Below are positions 7,155-13,358 of a stretch of 13,358 nt of DNA, in pieces. The stretch comes from Thalassospiraceae bacterium (GTDB lineage Bacteria > Pseudomonadota > Alphaproteobacteria > Rhodospirillales > Magnetovibrionaceae), in NCBI GenBank assembly GCA_030638205.1, contig DAOWFB010000175.1, forward strand, positions 1-13,358, written 5' to 3'. Each line of letters opens with the position of its first letter. Positions within the stretch are counted from its first letter, which is position 1. A program made the translations under genes and the position numbers. The notes under the pieces are model-generated. The model was not told where the DNA came from, searched no databases, and saw only the letters and a list, made by a program, of their open reading frames with translations.

Positions 7155-8945
7155 ATGAGCGAAGCAATCCCCATTACCGAACATACTTATGACTGCGTTG
7201 TAATTGGTGCAGGTGGCGCGGGCCTTAGGGCATCGCTGGGCATGACCTCGGCTGGTTTAAAAACCGCATGCATTACCAAGGTATTCCCCACCCGCTCGCA
7301 CACGGTTGCAGCCCAAGGCGGCATTGGTGCGGCACTGGGCAATATGGCCGATGATAACTGGCGCTGGCATATGTATGATACGGTCAAAGGTTCGGACTGG
7401 CTCGGCGATCAAGATGCCATCGAATATATGTGCAAAAATGCGGTTGCCGCGGTGCACGAACTTGAACATTACGGCGTTCCCTTTTCCAGAAACGAAGATG
7501 GTAAAATTTATCAACGTCCGTTTGGCGGGCATATGCGCGATTTTGGCGAGGCCCCGGTGCCGCGTGCCTGCGCTGCGGCTGACCGTACCGGGCACGCAAT
7601 TTTGCATACCCTTTATCAGCAGGCGTTAAAACGTGATGTTGAATTTTTTGTCGAATTTATTGCCATTGATTTAATCATGGACGAAGACGGTGCCTGCCGT
7701 GGTGTGGTTGCATGGAACCTCGAAGATGGCTCCATTCACCGTTTTCAGGCCCAACAAACGGTGTTGGCCACCGGCGGCTATGGCCGGGCATGGTTTTCGT
7801 GTACCTCTGCACATACATGTACGGGCGATGGTCACGGCATGGTGGCCCGTGCCGGATTACCATTGCAAGATATGGAATTTGTTCAGTTTCACCCCACCGG
7901 AATATATGGCGCAGGCGTGCTAATTACCGAAGGCGCAAGGGGCGAAGGCGGATACCTTACCAATTCAAATGGCGAGCGATTTATGGAACGCTACGCGCCC
8001 ACAGCCAAGGATCTGGCATCGCGCGATGTGGTTAGTCGTGCCATGACAATGGAAATTCGCGAAGGTCGTGGCCTTGGCGAGGATGGCGACCATATACAAC
8101 TGCATCTGGAACACTTGGGCGCCGATATTTTGGGCGAACGCCTGCCGGGTATTTCTGAAAGCGCAAAAGTATTTGCCGGGGTCAATGTAACCCAAGAGCC
8201 CATTCCGGTTATACCGACCGTGCATTACAACATGGGCGGTATCCCCACCAATATTTATGGCGAGGTTTTACGCCCAACGAAAAAAGACCCCGATGCGGTA
8301 TGCCCGGGGTTAATGGCCATTGGCGAGGCGGCTTGTGTTTCGGTTCACGGCGCCAATCGTCTTGGCACTAATTCCCTTTTGGATATTGTTGTGTTTGGCC
8401 GGGCAGCCGCCTTGCGCGCCCGCGCCATGGTAACACCGGGGGCCGATCAAAAACCCATTGCCAAAGAATTATTAGACCCGGCACTAACCCGGCTTGAACG
8501 CCTACGCAATGCAAACGGGGCCAAGCCCACGGCCGATATACGCTTGGCCATGCAAAAAACCATGCACCGCGACGCTGCAGTTTTCCGCACCGAGAAAACA
8601 TTGGCCGAGGGCAAAGATTCCATCGATGAAATAGCCAAATCAATCGACGATATCCGGGTTAACGACCGCTCGATGATATGGAATTCCGATTTGGTTGAGG
8701 CGCTGGAGCTTGAAAATTTGCTCGATTGCGCCCAAGCCACGGTTCATTCGGCCCTGGCCCGCCAAGAAAGCCGTGGAGCGCACGCTAGGGAAGATTTCCC
8801 CGATAGAAACGATGATGAATGGATGAAGCATACCATTGCCTGGGTCGATGCAACCAAGCAGGTGAAGCTGGATTATCGCCCGGTTCACACATGGACGCTA
8901 ACCAGCGAAGCCGAATACATCGAACCTAAAGCCAGAGTGTATTGA
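7155..8945 (+). CDS. sdhA: succinate dehydrogenase flavoprotein subunit
   Basis: FAD-containing catalytic subunit of complex II; it oxidises succinate to fumarate on the cytoplasmic face. It has 596 residues, the usual length. Seen: dinucleotide-binding VVIGAGGAGLRAS (residues 15-27); H49 in RSHTVAAQGG for covalent FAD attachment; H246 in FHPTGIYGAG; LITEGARGEGG (256-266); proton-shuttle R290 in SRDVVSRA; H357 in HYNMGGIPTN; and R402 in GANRLGTNSLLD. These correspond to E. coli H45, H242, R286, H354 and R399 with offsets of 3-4 residues. All expected active-site residues are present. The ATG follows AGAGG at short spacing. One base separates its stop from sdhB. Confidence 0.98.
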   Translation: MSEAIPITEHTYDCVVIGAGGAGLRASLGMTSAGLKTACITKVFPTRSHTVAAQGGIGAALGNMADDNWRWHMYDTVKGSDWLGDQDAIEYMCKNAVAAVHELEHYGVPFSRNEDGKIYQRPFGGHMRDFGEAPVPRACAAADRTGHAILHTLYQQALKRDVEFFVEFIAIDLIMDEDGACRGVVAWNLEDGSIHRFQAQQTVLATGGYGRAWFSCTSAHTCTGDGHGMVARAGLPLQDMEFVQFHPTGIYGAGVLITEGARGEGGYLTNSNGERFMERYAPTAKDLASRDVVSRAMTMEIREGRGLGEDGDHIQLHLEHLGADILGERLPGISESAKVFAGVNVTQEPIPVIPTVHYNMGGIPTNIYGEVLRPTKKDPDAVCPGLMAIGEAACVSVHGANRLGTNSLLDIVVFGRAAALRARAMVTPGADQKPIAKELLDPALTRLERLRNANGAKPTADIRLAMQKTMHRDAAVFRTEKTLAEGKDSIDEIAKSIDDIRVNDRSMIWNSDLVEALELENLLDCAQATVHSALARQESRGAHAREDFPDRNDDEWMKHTIAWVDATKQVKLDYRPVHTWTLTSEAEYIEPKARVY

Positions 8946-8946
8946 T

Positions 8947-9723
8947 ATGGTCGAATTTATGCTGCCAAAAAATTCGCGCCCTAAAAAGGGAAAGGTTTGG
9001 CCTCGGCCGGGTGATGCCACCAACACCCGCACGTTCAAAATTTATAGATACGACCCGGATTTATCAGAAAATCCCCGCATAGATACGTTTTATGTTGATA
9101 CGGATACCTGCGGGCCGATGATTTTGGACGCGCTGGTAAAAATAAAAAATGAAATTGATTCTACCCTGACGTTTCGCCGCTCATGCCGCGAAGGCGTTTG
9201 TGGCAGCTGCGCTTTCAACGTTGATGGAACCAACACAATTGCCTGTACCAAACCCATTGCCGATATCCGTGGCGATATAAAGATTTACCCATTGCCCCAC
9301 ATGCCGGTTATCAAGGATTTGGTTCCGGATTTAAGCGTCCCTTACGCCCAGTACGCATCCATTGAGCCGTGGCTTAAATCAGATACCCCGGCACCAACGT
9401 CCGAACGTCTGCAAAGCACGCACGAGCGCGCCGAATTGGATGGGATGTGGGAATGTATTTTGTGTTTTTGCTGCCAGACCAGTTGCCCCAGTTATTGGTG
9501 GAATGGCGATAGATACCTTGGCCCGGCTATTTTGTTGCAGGCCTATCGCTGGATTGCCGATAGCCGTGACGAAGCCGCGGGCGAACGGTTGGATAACGTG
9601 GACGATCCGTTCCGGTTATATCGCTGTCATACCATCATGAACTGCACCAATACCTGCCCGAAAAACCTGAACCCGGGCAAGGCAATTGCTGAAATTAAAT
9701 CACTTCTTATAAATAGGCGCTAA
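8947..9723 (+). CDS. sdhB: succinate dehydrogenase iron-sulfur subunit
   Basis: Electron-transfer subunit of complex II linking SdhA flavin to quinone. It has 258 residues. The [2Fe-2S] ligands are C80, C85, C88 and C100 (SCREGVCGSCAFN, then IAC). The [4Fe-4S] and [3Fe-4S] ligands come from CILCFCCQTSCP (C170, C173, C176, C180) and CHTIMNCTNTCP (C227, C233, C237). The PSYWW motif after C180 carries the quinone-site tryptophan. The start ATG is one base after the sdhA stop with no strong Shine-Dalgarno, so translation is probably coupled. It ends the operon; an inverted repeat follows at 9725-9760. Confidence 0.98.
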   Translation: MVEFMLPKNSRPKKGKVWPRPGDATNTRTFKIYRYDPDLSENPRIDTFYVDTDTCGPMILDALVKIKNEIDSTLTFRRSCREGVCGSCAFNVDGTNTIACTKPIADIRGDIKIYPLPHMPVIKDLVPDLSVPYAQYASIEPWLKSDTPAPTSERLQSTHERAELDGMWECILCFCCQTSCPSYWWNGDRYLGPAILLQAYRWIADSRDEAAGERLDNVDDPFRLYRCHTIMNCTNTCPKNLNPGKAIAEIKSLLINRR

Positions 9724-9724
9724 T

Positions 9725-9760
9725 CAAAGGACGTTAATTAAATGACGTTAATCACCTTTG
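9725..9760. repeat. inverted repeat with internal direct repeat after sdhB
   Basis: CAAAGG (9725-9730) and CCTTTG (9755-9760) form an inverted pair around a 24-base interior that holds ACGTTAAT twice (9731-9738 and 9745-9752). It lies between sdhB and the converging small ORF. The stem is short, the loop is long and no U-run follows, so it is a weak terminator candidate; a protein-binding site is equally possible. Confidence 0.3.
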
Positions 9761-9918
9761 GTAACAATTGACACCTTAACCAGCAGGTTTAGCAGACGAA
9801 GGTCGACATTGCCCTCTACGGTTTCCATGTGAAACACCCCTTCTTCAAAACGAATGGGAAATGTAACAAACACGTCGCCACCGCGCTCTAGGGCATCATT
9901 GGGCAGGTGCTTGTCCAT
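9748..9918 (-). CDS. unrecognised small ORF, possibly the 3' part of a split gene
   Basis: From ATG at 9916-9918 this encodes 56 residues (MDKHLPNDALERGGD...), ending KVSIVTKGD. I do not recognise a family. It is acidic to neutral with two short hydrophobic stretches (VFVTFPI and LRLLNLLVKVSIV). No ribosome binding site is visible before the ATG. The frame is the same as that of the ORF just upstream on this strand (9955-10146), with a TAA and 12 codons between. It could be a separate gene translated by coupling, the tail of one 132-residue protein broken by a nonsense codon, or non-coding. Confidence 0.35.
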   Translation of the reverse strand: MDKHLPNDALERGGDVFVTFPIRFEEGVFHMETVEGNVDLRLLNLLVKVSIVTKGD

Positions 9919-9954
9919 ACTGGTGTTTGTTTGCAGCAAAAACCAGCTGAGTAT

Positions 9955-10146
9955 TTAATCGGAACTAAATGGCGTACCTGACGCATTTTGGATGAATATT
10001 TCGGCATCGTCTTTTTTGGCCTCAAATGCGGAAATAACGCTTTCTGATAGGGTCAGTTTTTTCCCTAATGCGTGATGAAAATCAGCCTCAAAGCCAATAT
10101 GTTCGGCGGCAAATATGAAATCAGCTGTTTCGCGTCCGGCCTGCAT
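9955..10146 (-). CDS. unrecognised 63-residue small protein
   Basis: The ATG at 10144-10146 lies 15 bases after the stop of the hydroxylase gene and has a strong GGAG ribosome binding site about 8 bases upstream, so it is probably translated in the same transcript. The 63-residue product (starting MQAGRETADFIFAAEH) has an aromatic/His-rich first half, a lysine-containing middle (GKKLTLSESV) and no predicted membrane segment or signal peptide. No family is recognised. It stops at TAA 9955-9957; the same frame then stays open through the next small ORF. Confidence 0.55.
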   Translation of the reverse strand: MQAGRETADFIFAAEHIGFEADFHHALGKKLTLSESVISAFEAKKDDAEIFIQNASGTPFSSD

Positions 10147-10161
10147 GGCTATTTCTCCTTT

Positions 10162-11025
10162 TTATTCTTGGCCTTTTTTTGGCCAATCGCGGCGATTGAT
10201 GGTGTATTCACCTGCTGGCCCACGCAGCGGCTGGATAAGCATTTGATCTAAGCGTTCGTCCTTAGGTGTCCTAAACATGTCTATGCCGATGGTCATGCCT
10301 TCGTGCCCGCCGGTTGGCTGGGCGATATAGGTGCCAAATAGCCTGTCCCAGATGGATAAGTTAAAGCCAAAATTGGAATTGGTCTCGATGGGCACAATGG
10401 AATGGTGAACCCGGTGCATATCGGGCGTTACGAACACGGTGCGCAGTGCTGCATCCAACCCCAGTGGTAATTTAAAATTGGCATGATTGAACATGGCCAT
10501 GGCGTTCAATATTACCTCAAAAACCAGCACTGCGGCTGGGGGTGCGCCCAGCAATGCAATGACCGCAAATTTAATTCCCAGTGATAATAGTATTTCAATG
10601 GGGTGAAACCGGGCCCCGGTGGTCACATCATAATCAAGGTCTGCATGGTGCAAGCGATGTAAACGCCATAAAACGGGAATGGCATGAACCATGACGTGCT
10701 GTAGCCAAATGGCCAAATCCATTAAAATAACTGTTCCGATTAAAGCCAGCCATGGGTCAATTTTAAAAACATTGAACATACCCCAGCCCATTTCCGCCGA
10801 AAGGCCGGCAAACATTATGGGGGCCATGGGTAAAATGGCCCGGGCAATAAGGGTGTTGAGCACCACAATGCCCAGGTTTGAAAACCACCTTAATGACTTT
10901 GAGACAGTTAATTTTCGTCTCGGGCTTATTATTTCAAGCACCGCCATAAGGGCAAATGCGCCAAAGAAAAAACCAAGCCTTATTGGTTGCTCTAGGCTTA
11001 TTAGCTCTGTTTCAAAATCTGTCAT
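10162..11025 (-). CDS. fatty acid hydroxylase / sterol desaturase family membrane protein
   Basis: A 287-residue integral membrane di-iron protein. Hydrophobic segments lie at about 16-33, 48-72, 92-109, 146-162 and 164-180. The histidine clusters that bind the di-iron centre are present: HVMVH (110-114), HRLHH (123-127), NHAN (H181) and HRVHH (204-208). The family carries out O2-dependent hydroxylation or desaturation of lipid chains or sterol-like substrates; the actual substrate cannot be deduced here. SIWDRLFGTYIAQP at 224-237 is typical of bacterial members. The ATG at 11025 has only a weak upstream AAGG. It is transcribed away from zapE and is followed at 15 bases by a small ORF. It does not belong to the TCA functions around it. 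Confidence 0.9.
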   Translation of the reverse strand: MTDFETELISLEQPIRLGFFFGAFALMAVLEIISPRRKLTVSKSLRWFSNLGIVVLNTLIARAILPMAPIMFAGLSAEMGWGMFNVFKIDPWLALIGTVILMDLAIWLQHVMVHAIPVLWRLHRLHHADLDYDVTTGARFHPIEILLSLGIKFAVIALLGAPPAAVLVFEVILNAMAMFNHANFKLPLGLDAALRTVFVTPDMHRVHHSIVPIETNSNFGFNLSIWDRLFGTYIAQPTGGHEGMTIGIDMFRTPKDERLDQMLIQPLRGPAGEYTINRRDWPKKGQE

Positions 11026-11231
11026 GGTGGGCTTGACCTTTTATTCTCAGCTTTAGCGCATGGGGTTGCTAAATTACAGGGAATATAAAGATAGTGTGCA
11101 TCTGCCCATCTGCCAGTGCAAGTTTTGGGCATGGGGGTCATTAATGGGGGTGCTATTTGGGTGCTTTACACCCTTATTTTCACTGCTTACGGTTGTTACC
11201 TGACAAAAAAGTGAAAAAGGTCACCAGCCTA

Positions 11232-12353
11232 ATGCCCCAAGGGCCACTCTTAGAATATCGCGAACAGATAGCGACGGGTAAAATAAGGCCCGACCCAACA
11301 CAGGCGTTGGCGGTGGAGAAGCTGCAAAGCCTTCATAATGCCCTTAAATCGTATGAGCCATTAACCGGCGAACAGGGTTGGAAAGAGCGCTTGGGTCTTT
11401 CACGCAGGACCATAAACGTGCCGCAGGGTCTTTATTTTTATGGCGGTGTCGGGCGCGGAAAATCCATGCTTATGGATCTTTTTTTCGAACAAGCACCCCT
11501 TGAAAACAAGCGTAGGGTTCATTTTCATTCATTTATGCAAGAGGTCCACACCCGCATGGCGGGCTTTCGCGTGGCTGAAATAAAGGTCGCCGACCCCCTT
11601 GCTGCAGTCGCAAATGCCATTGCGAAAAGTGCAAATTTATTGTGTTTGGATGAGCTGCAAATAACCGATATCACCGATGCAATGATAGTCGGCAGGTTAT
11701 TTGAGAGCTTGTTTAAAAGCGGTGTTGTGGTGGTCGCAACATCCAACAGACCGCCGCATGATTTATATAAAGATGGGCTACAAAGGGAACAATTTATCCC
11801 ATTTATTACATTAATTAAATCTAAAATGGATTTATTAGCCCTAGAGGGCCCAACTGACTACCGATTGGAACATATGCGGGCGTTGGATATATATATGACC
11901 CCAAATAACAATGCGGCACAGGAAAAATTAGAAGCCGCATTCTTAAGATTAACCCACGGGCATCAACCTCACCAAGCCGTGATAACGGTGCAGGGAAGAA
12001 AAGTAGAAATTCCAAAAGCAGTAGAAGGTGTTGCCATGGTTTCTTTCGCAGACATTTGCGGACGCACTTTGGGACCGGCAGATTATATAGAAATATCAAG
12101 GCGTTATCATACATTGATAATGGCGGGAATTCCCCGCATGAACGCAGAAAACAAGGACGTTGCAAGGCGTTTTATAACCCTTGTCGATGCATTATACGAA
12201 GGCCACGTAAAACTTATTTGTTCCGCAGAGGCAGAACCGGCGGAACTTTATTTAGATGGTGAAGGCGCGTTTGAATTTGAACGAACATCGTCGCGACTAA
12301 TAGAAATGCAATCTGAATCGTACATGGAATTAGATCATGCGAGTCGAAAATAA
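11232..12353 (+). CDS. zapE: cell division protein ZapE / AFG1-like ATPase
   Basis: AAA-type P-loop ATPase of the AFG1/ZapE family, linked to Z-ring function in E. coli and to protein quality control in mitochondria. From ATG 11232 it has 373 residues, matching ZapE (about 375). Seen: Walker A GGVGRGKS (71-78); FHSFMQEVH (98-106); Walker B LLCLDELQ (136-143), where the family usually has CFDEFQ; sensor ATSNRPP (169-175); and the C-terminal family block EISRRYHTLIMAGIPRM. The frame is open further upstream, to a GTG at 11211 and a TTG at 11157, but only 11232 gives the family N-terminus (PLLEYREQIATGKIRPDPTQ). A plausible AAAAAGG lies about 13 bases upstream. Its second half is visibly richer in A/T-ending codons. 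The zapE-mdh neighbourhood is common in alphaproteobacteria. Confidence 0.94.
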   Translation: MPQGPLLEYREQIATGKIRPDPTQALAVEKLQSLHNALKSYEPLTGEQGWKERLGLSRRTINVPQGLYFYGGVGRGKSMLMDLFFEQAPLENKRRVHFHSFMQEVHTRMAGFRVAEIKVADPLAAVANAIAKSANLLCLDELQITDITDAMIVGRLFESLFKSGVVVVATSNRPPHDLYKDGLQREQFIPFITLIKSKMDLLALEGPTDYRLEHMRALDIYMTPNNNAAQEKLEAAFLRLTHGHQPHQAVITVQGRKVEIPKAVEGVAMVSFADICGRTLGPADYIEISRRYHTLIMAGIPRMNAENKDVARRFITLVDALYEGHVKLICSAEAEPAELYLDGEGAFEFERTSSRLIEMQSESYMELDHASRK

Positions 12354-12416
12354 GTTCTAGATTCAGTTTTTACATAAAAGTCACTAAGTAACTTGCCGAA
12401 AAGGACGAATCAGGGT

Positions 12417-12451
12417 AAAAAGAATCGATTCTTTTTGTTCGCAAAAAGAAT
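12417..12451 (+). promoter_or_regulatory. competing perfect hairpins upstream of mdh (attenuator-like or zapE terminator)
   Basis: Three arms are seen: AAAAAGAAT (12417-12425), its complement ATTCTTTTT (12428-12436) and AAAAAGAAT again (12443-12451). Arms one and two form a perfect 20-base palindrome. Arms two and three form a perfect 10-bp stem, ATTCTTTTTG/CAAAAAGAAT, closed by a TTCG loop (12438-12441). The two structures are mutually exclusive. The site is 64 bases after the zapE stop and 205 before the mdh start. It may terminate zapE, or act as a switch in an mdh leader. Confidence 0.45.
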
Positions 12452-12639
12452 GGATAGGTATGAGTAAATGTTTTGGTAAATATTTTGACGTTAGTAATTA
12501 GCTTTAACGTGATTAAATATTTTAAATAAAAACTTTGTTTTTTTAAATTGATGCCTATTTGTTAAATTGATTTGTTACGAAGTAAATCCAGTTTTTATTT
12601 TTTATTTGAAGAACTCAAATTTGAAATTGGATTATAAGC

Positions 12640-12655
12640 GGAAGGAATAACTTCC
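12640..12655 (+). promoter_or_regulatory. mdh ribosome binding site inside a small hairpin
   Basis: GGAAGGA (12640-12646) is the mdh Shine-Dalgarno. GGAAG (12640-12644) is complementary to CTTCC (12651-12655), the five bases directly before the ATG, with a six-base loop. The structure could partly occlude initiation. Confidence 0.4.
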
Positions 12656-13358
12656 ATGGCTCGCAATAAGATCGCCTTAATAGGCGCTGGCAATATCGGT
12701 GGTACACTTGCACTGCTGGCTGGCCTTAAAGAATTAGGCGACATAGTTATGTTTGATATTGCTGACGGCATGCCAAAAGGCAAGGCGTTGGACTTGGCCC
12801 AATTGTCATCAATCGAAGGCTTTGATGCTAATCTTGTGGGCACAAAAAGCTACGCCGGAATAAAAGGCGCAGATGTGGTTATTGTTACCGCAGGCATTCC
12901 CAGAAAACCTGGTATGAGCCGCGATGATCTTCTCTCTATTAATGTAGGTGTGATGAAATCGGTTGGTGCCGGTATCAAGAAGTATGCCCCCAAGGCATTC
13001 GTCATATGTGTGACGAACCCGTTGGACGCCATGGTGTGGGCATTGCGCGAAGCATGTGGTCTGCCCCACCATAAAGTGGTTGGTATGGCCGGTGTTCTTG
13101 ATTCGGCCCGTTTTAGATATTTCCTAGCAGAAGAATTCGACGTCTCGGTTGAAGACGTCACAGCATTTGTCCTGGGCGGCCATGGAGATTCCATGGTTCC
13201 GTCGGTGCGTTACTCCGCTGTTGCAGGCATTCCGGTGCCTGATCTTATAAAGATGAAGTGGACGACAAAAAAACGCATTGATGAAATAGTCCAGAGAACC
13301 CGTGATGGCGGGGCAGAAATAGTTGGCCTTTTAAAAACAGGCTCAGCTTTTTATGCGC
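12656..13358 (+). CDS. mdh: malate dehydrogenase (LDH-like type), N-terminal part (3' end outside window)
   Basis: NAD-dependent oxidation of malate to oxaloacetate in the TCA cycle. The first 234 codons are present of a protein usually near 320 residues; the window edge cuts the gene. Seen: Rossmann GAGNIGG (10-16); NAD-specific D34 (MFDI); the substrate loop IPRKPGMSRDD with R83 and R89, where an Arg in place of Gln marks malate rather than lactate specificity; VTNPLDAM with N121; D149 and R152 in LDSARFR; and catalytic H176 in GGHGDSMVP. The ATG at 12656 is preceded by GGAAGGA. A 302-base AT-rich leader separates it from zapE, so it probably has its own promoter. The expected downstream genes (sucCD and others) lie outside the window. 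Confidence 0.97.
   Translation, partial: MARNKIALIGAGNIGGTLALLAGLKELGDIVMFDIADGMPKGKALDLAQLSSIEGFDANLVGTKSYAGIKGADVVIVTAGIPRKPGMSRDDLLSINVGVMKSVGAGIKKYAPKAFVICVTNPLDAMVWALREACGLPHHKVVGMAGVLDSARFRYFLAEEFDVSVEDVTAFVLGGHGDSMVPSVRYSAVAGIPVPDLIKMKWTTKKRIDEIVQRTRDGGAEIVGLLKTGSAFYA

Larger units (their letters stand above)
12354..12655. other. AT-rich 302-base mdh leader without a clear gene
   Basis: No convincing coding frame lies between zapE and mdh; the only short ORF is 13 codons from ATG 12460 with a weak site. The stretch is markedly AT-rich. It holds the three hairpin arms at 12417-12451, a direct repeat TTAAATTGAT (12543-12552 and 12562-12571, 19 bases apart) and a short palindrome CAAATTTG just before mdh. 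A promoter for mdh is expected here, but no -35/-10 pair stands out. Confidence 0.6.

Noticed and set aside
7384..8225. Several open frames of 60-116 codons antisense or out of frame to sdhA
   Set aside because: They lie wholly inside a complete SdhA with all catalytic residues; none has a recognisable domain.
11157..11231. Longer ZapE from a TTG at 11157 or GTG at 11211
   Set aside because: The added residues do not match the family, and the product from ATG 11232 has the expected ZapE length and N-terminus.
12460..12501. 13-codon ORF in the mdh leader as an attenuation leader peptide
   Set aside because: Ribosome binding site is weak, the peptide has no diagnostic residue run, and such short frames are expected by chance in AT-rich DNA.
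1..13358. CRISPR array, transposon ends, prophage, defence or toxin-antitoxin genes, tRNA or rRNA
   Set aside because: No regularly spaced repeats, transposase motifs, long terminal inverted repeats or tRNA-like folds were seen; nearly all the DNA is accounted for by housekeeping genes.

Overview
The window looks like a chromosomal core-metabolism region of an alphaproteobacterium of moderate GC, most like a Rhodospirillales-type organism. The evidence is the gene set and order: leuC-leuD-leuB-asd, then a malyl-CoA enzyme and a mesaconyl-CoA hydratase directly ahead of sdhC-sdhD-sdhA-sdhB, and later zapE followed by an LDH-like malate dehydrogenase. This is inferred from protein motifs and remembered gene order. 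No database search was run, so genus and species are not assigned.

Layout. (1) Bases 1-3510, plus strand: the C-terminal half of leuC (cut by the window edge), leuD, leuB and asd. The first three make leucine from 2-isopropylmalate; asd feeds the lysine, threonine and methionine branch. (2) Bases 3517-4086, minus strand: a CheY-like response regulator converging on asd, with only 6 bases between the two stop codons. (3) Bases 4167-6239, plus strand: a possible 31-codon leader ORF with an ideal ribosome binding site, then an Mcl2-like CoA-ester enzyme and a mesaconyl-CoA hydratase overlapping by 4 bases. (4) Bases 6336-9723, plus strand: a complete succinate dehydrogenase operon, sdhCDAB, with a run of nine G at the sdhC/sdhD junction. 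(5) Bases 9748-11025, minus strand: a fatty acid hydroxylase/sterol desaturase family membrane protein followed by one or two unrecognised small ORFs that share a frame. (6) Bases 11232-12353, plus strand: zapE (AFG1-like ATPase). (7) Bases 12354-12655: an AT-rich 302-base leader with competing perfect hairpin arms, then the first 234 codons of mdh, cut by the right edge.

How the genes fit together. Hydration of mesaconyl-C1-CoA and handling of (methyl)malyl-CoA yield glyoxylate, propionyl-CoA, acetyl-CoA and malate. These join the TCA cycle next to succinate dehydrogenase and malate dehydrogenase. The layout therefore suggests co-ordinated C2/C3 assimilation of the ethylmalonyl-CoA type, although the diagnostic enzyme crotonyl-CoA carboxylase/reductase (ccr) is not in the window.

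I found no phage, IS, CRISPR, toxin, defence or rRNA/tRNA signals. The region is largely conventional. The points worth a second look are small: the mdh leader structure, the G9 tract, the possible leader ORF before mcl2, and the split small ORF after the hydroxylase.
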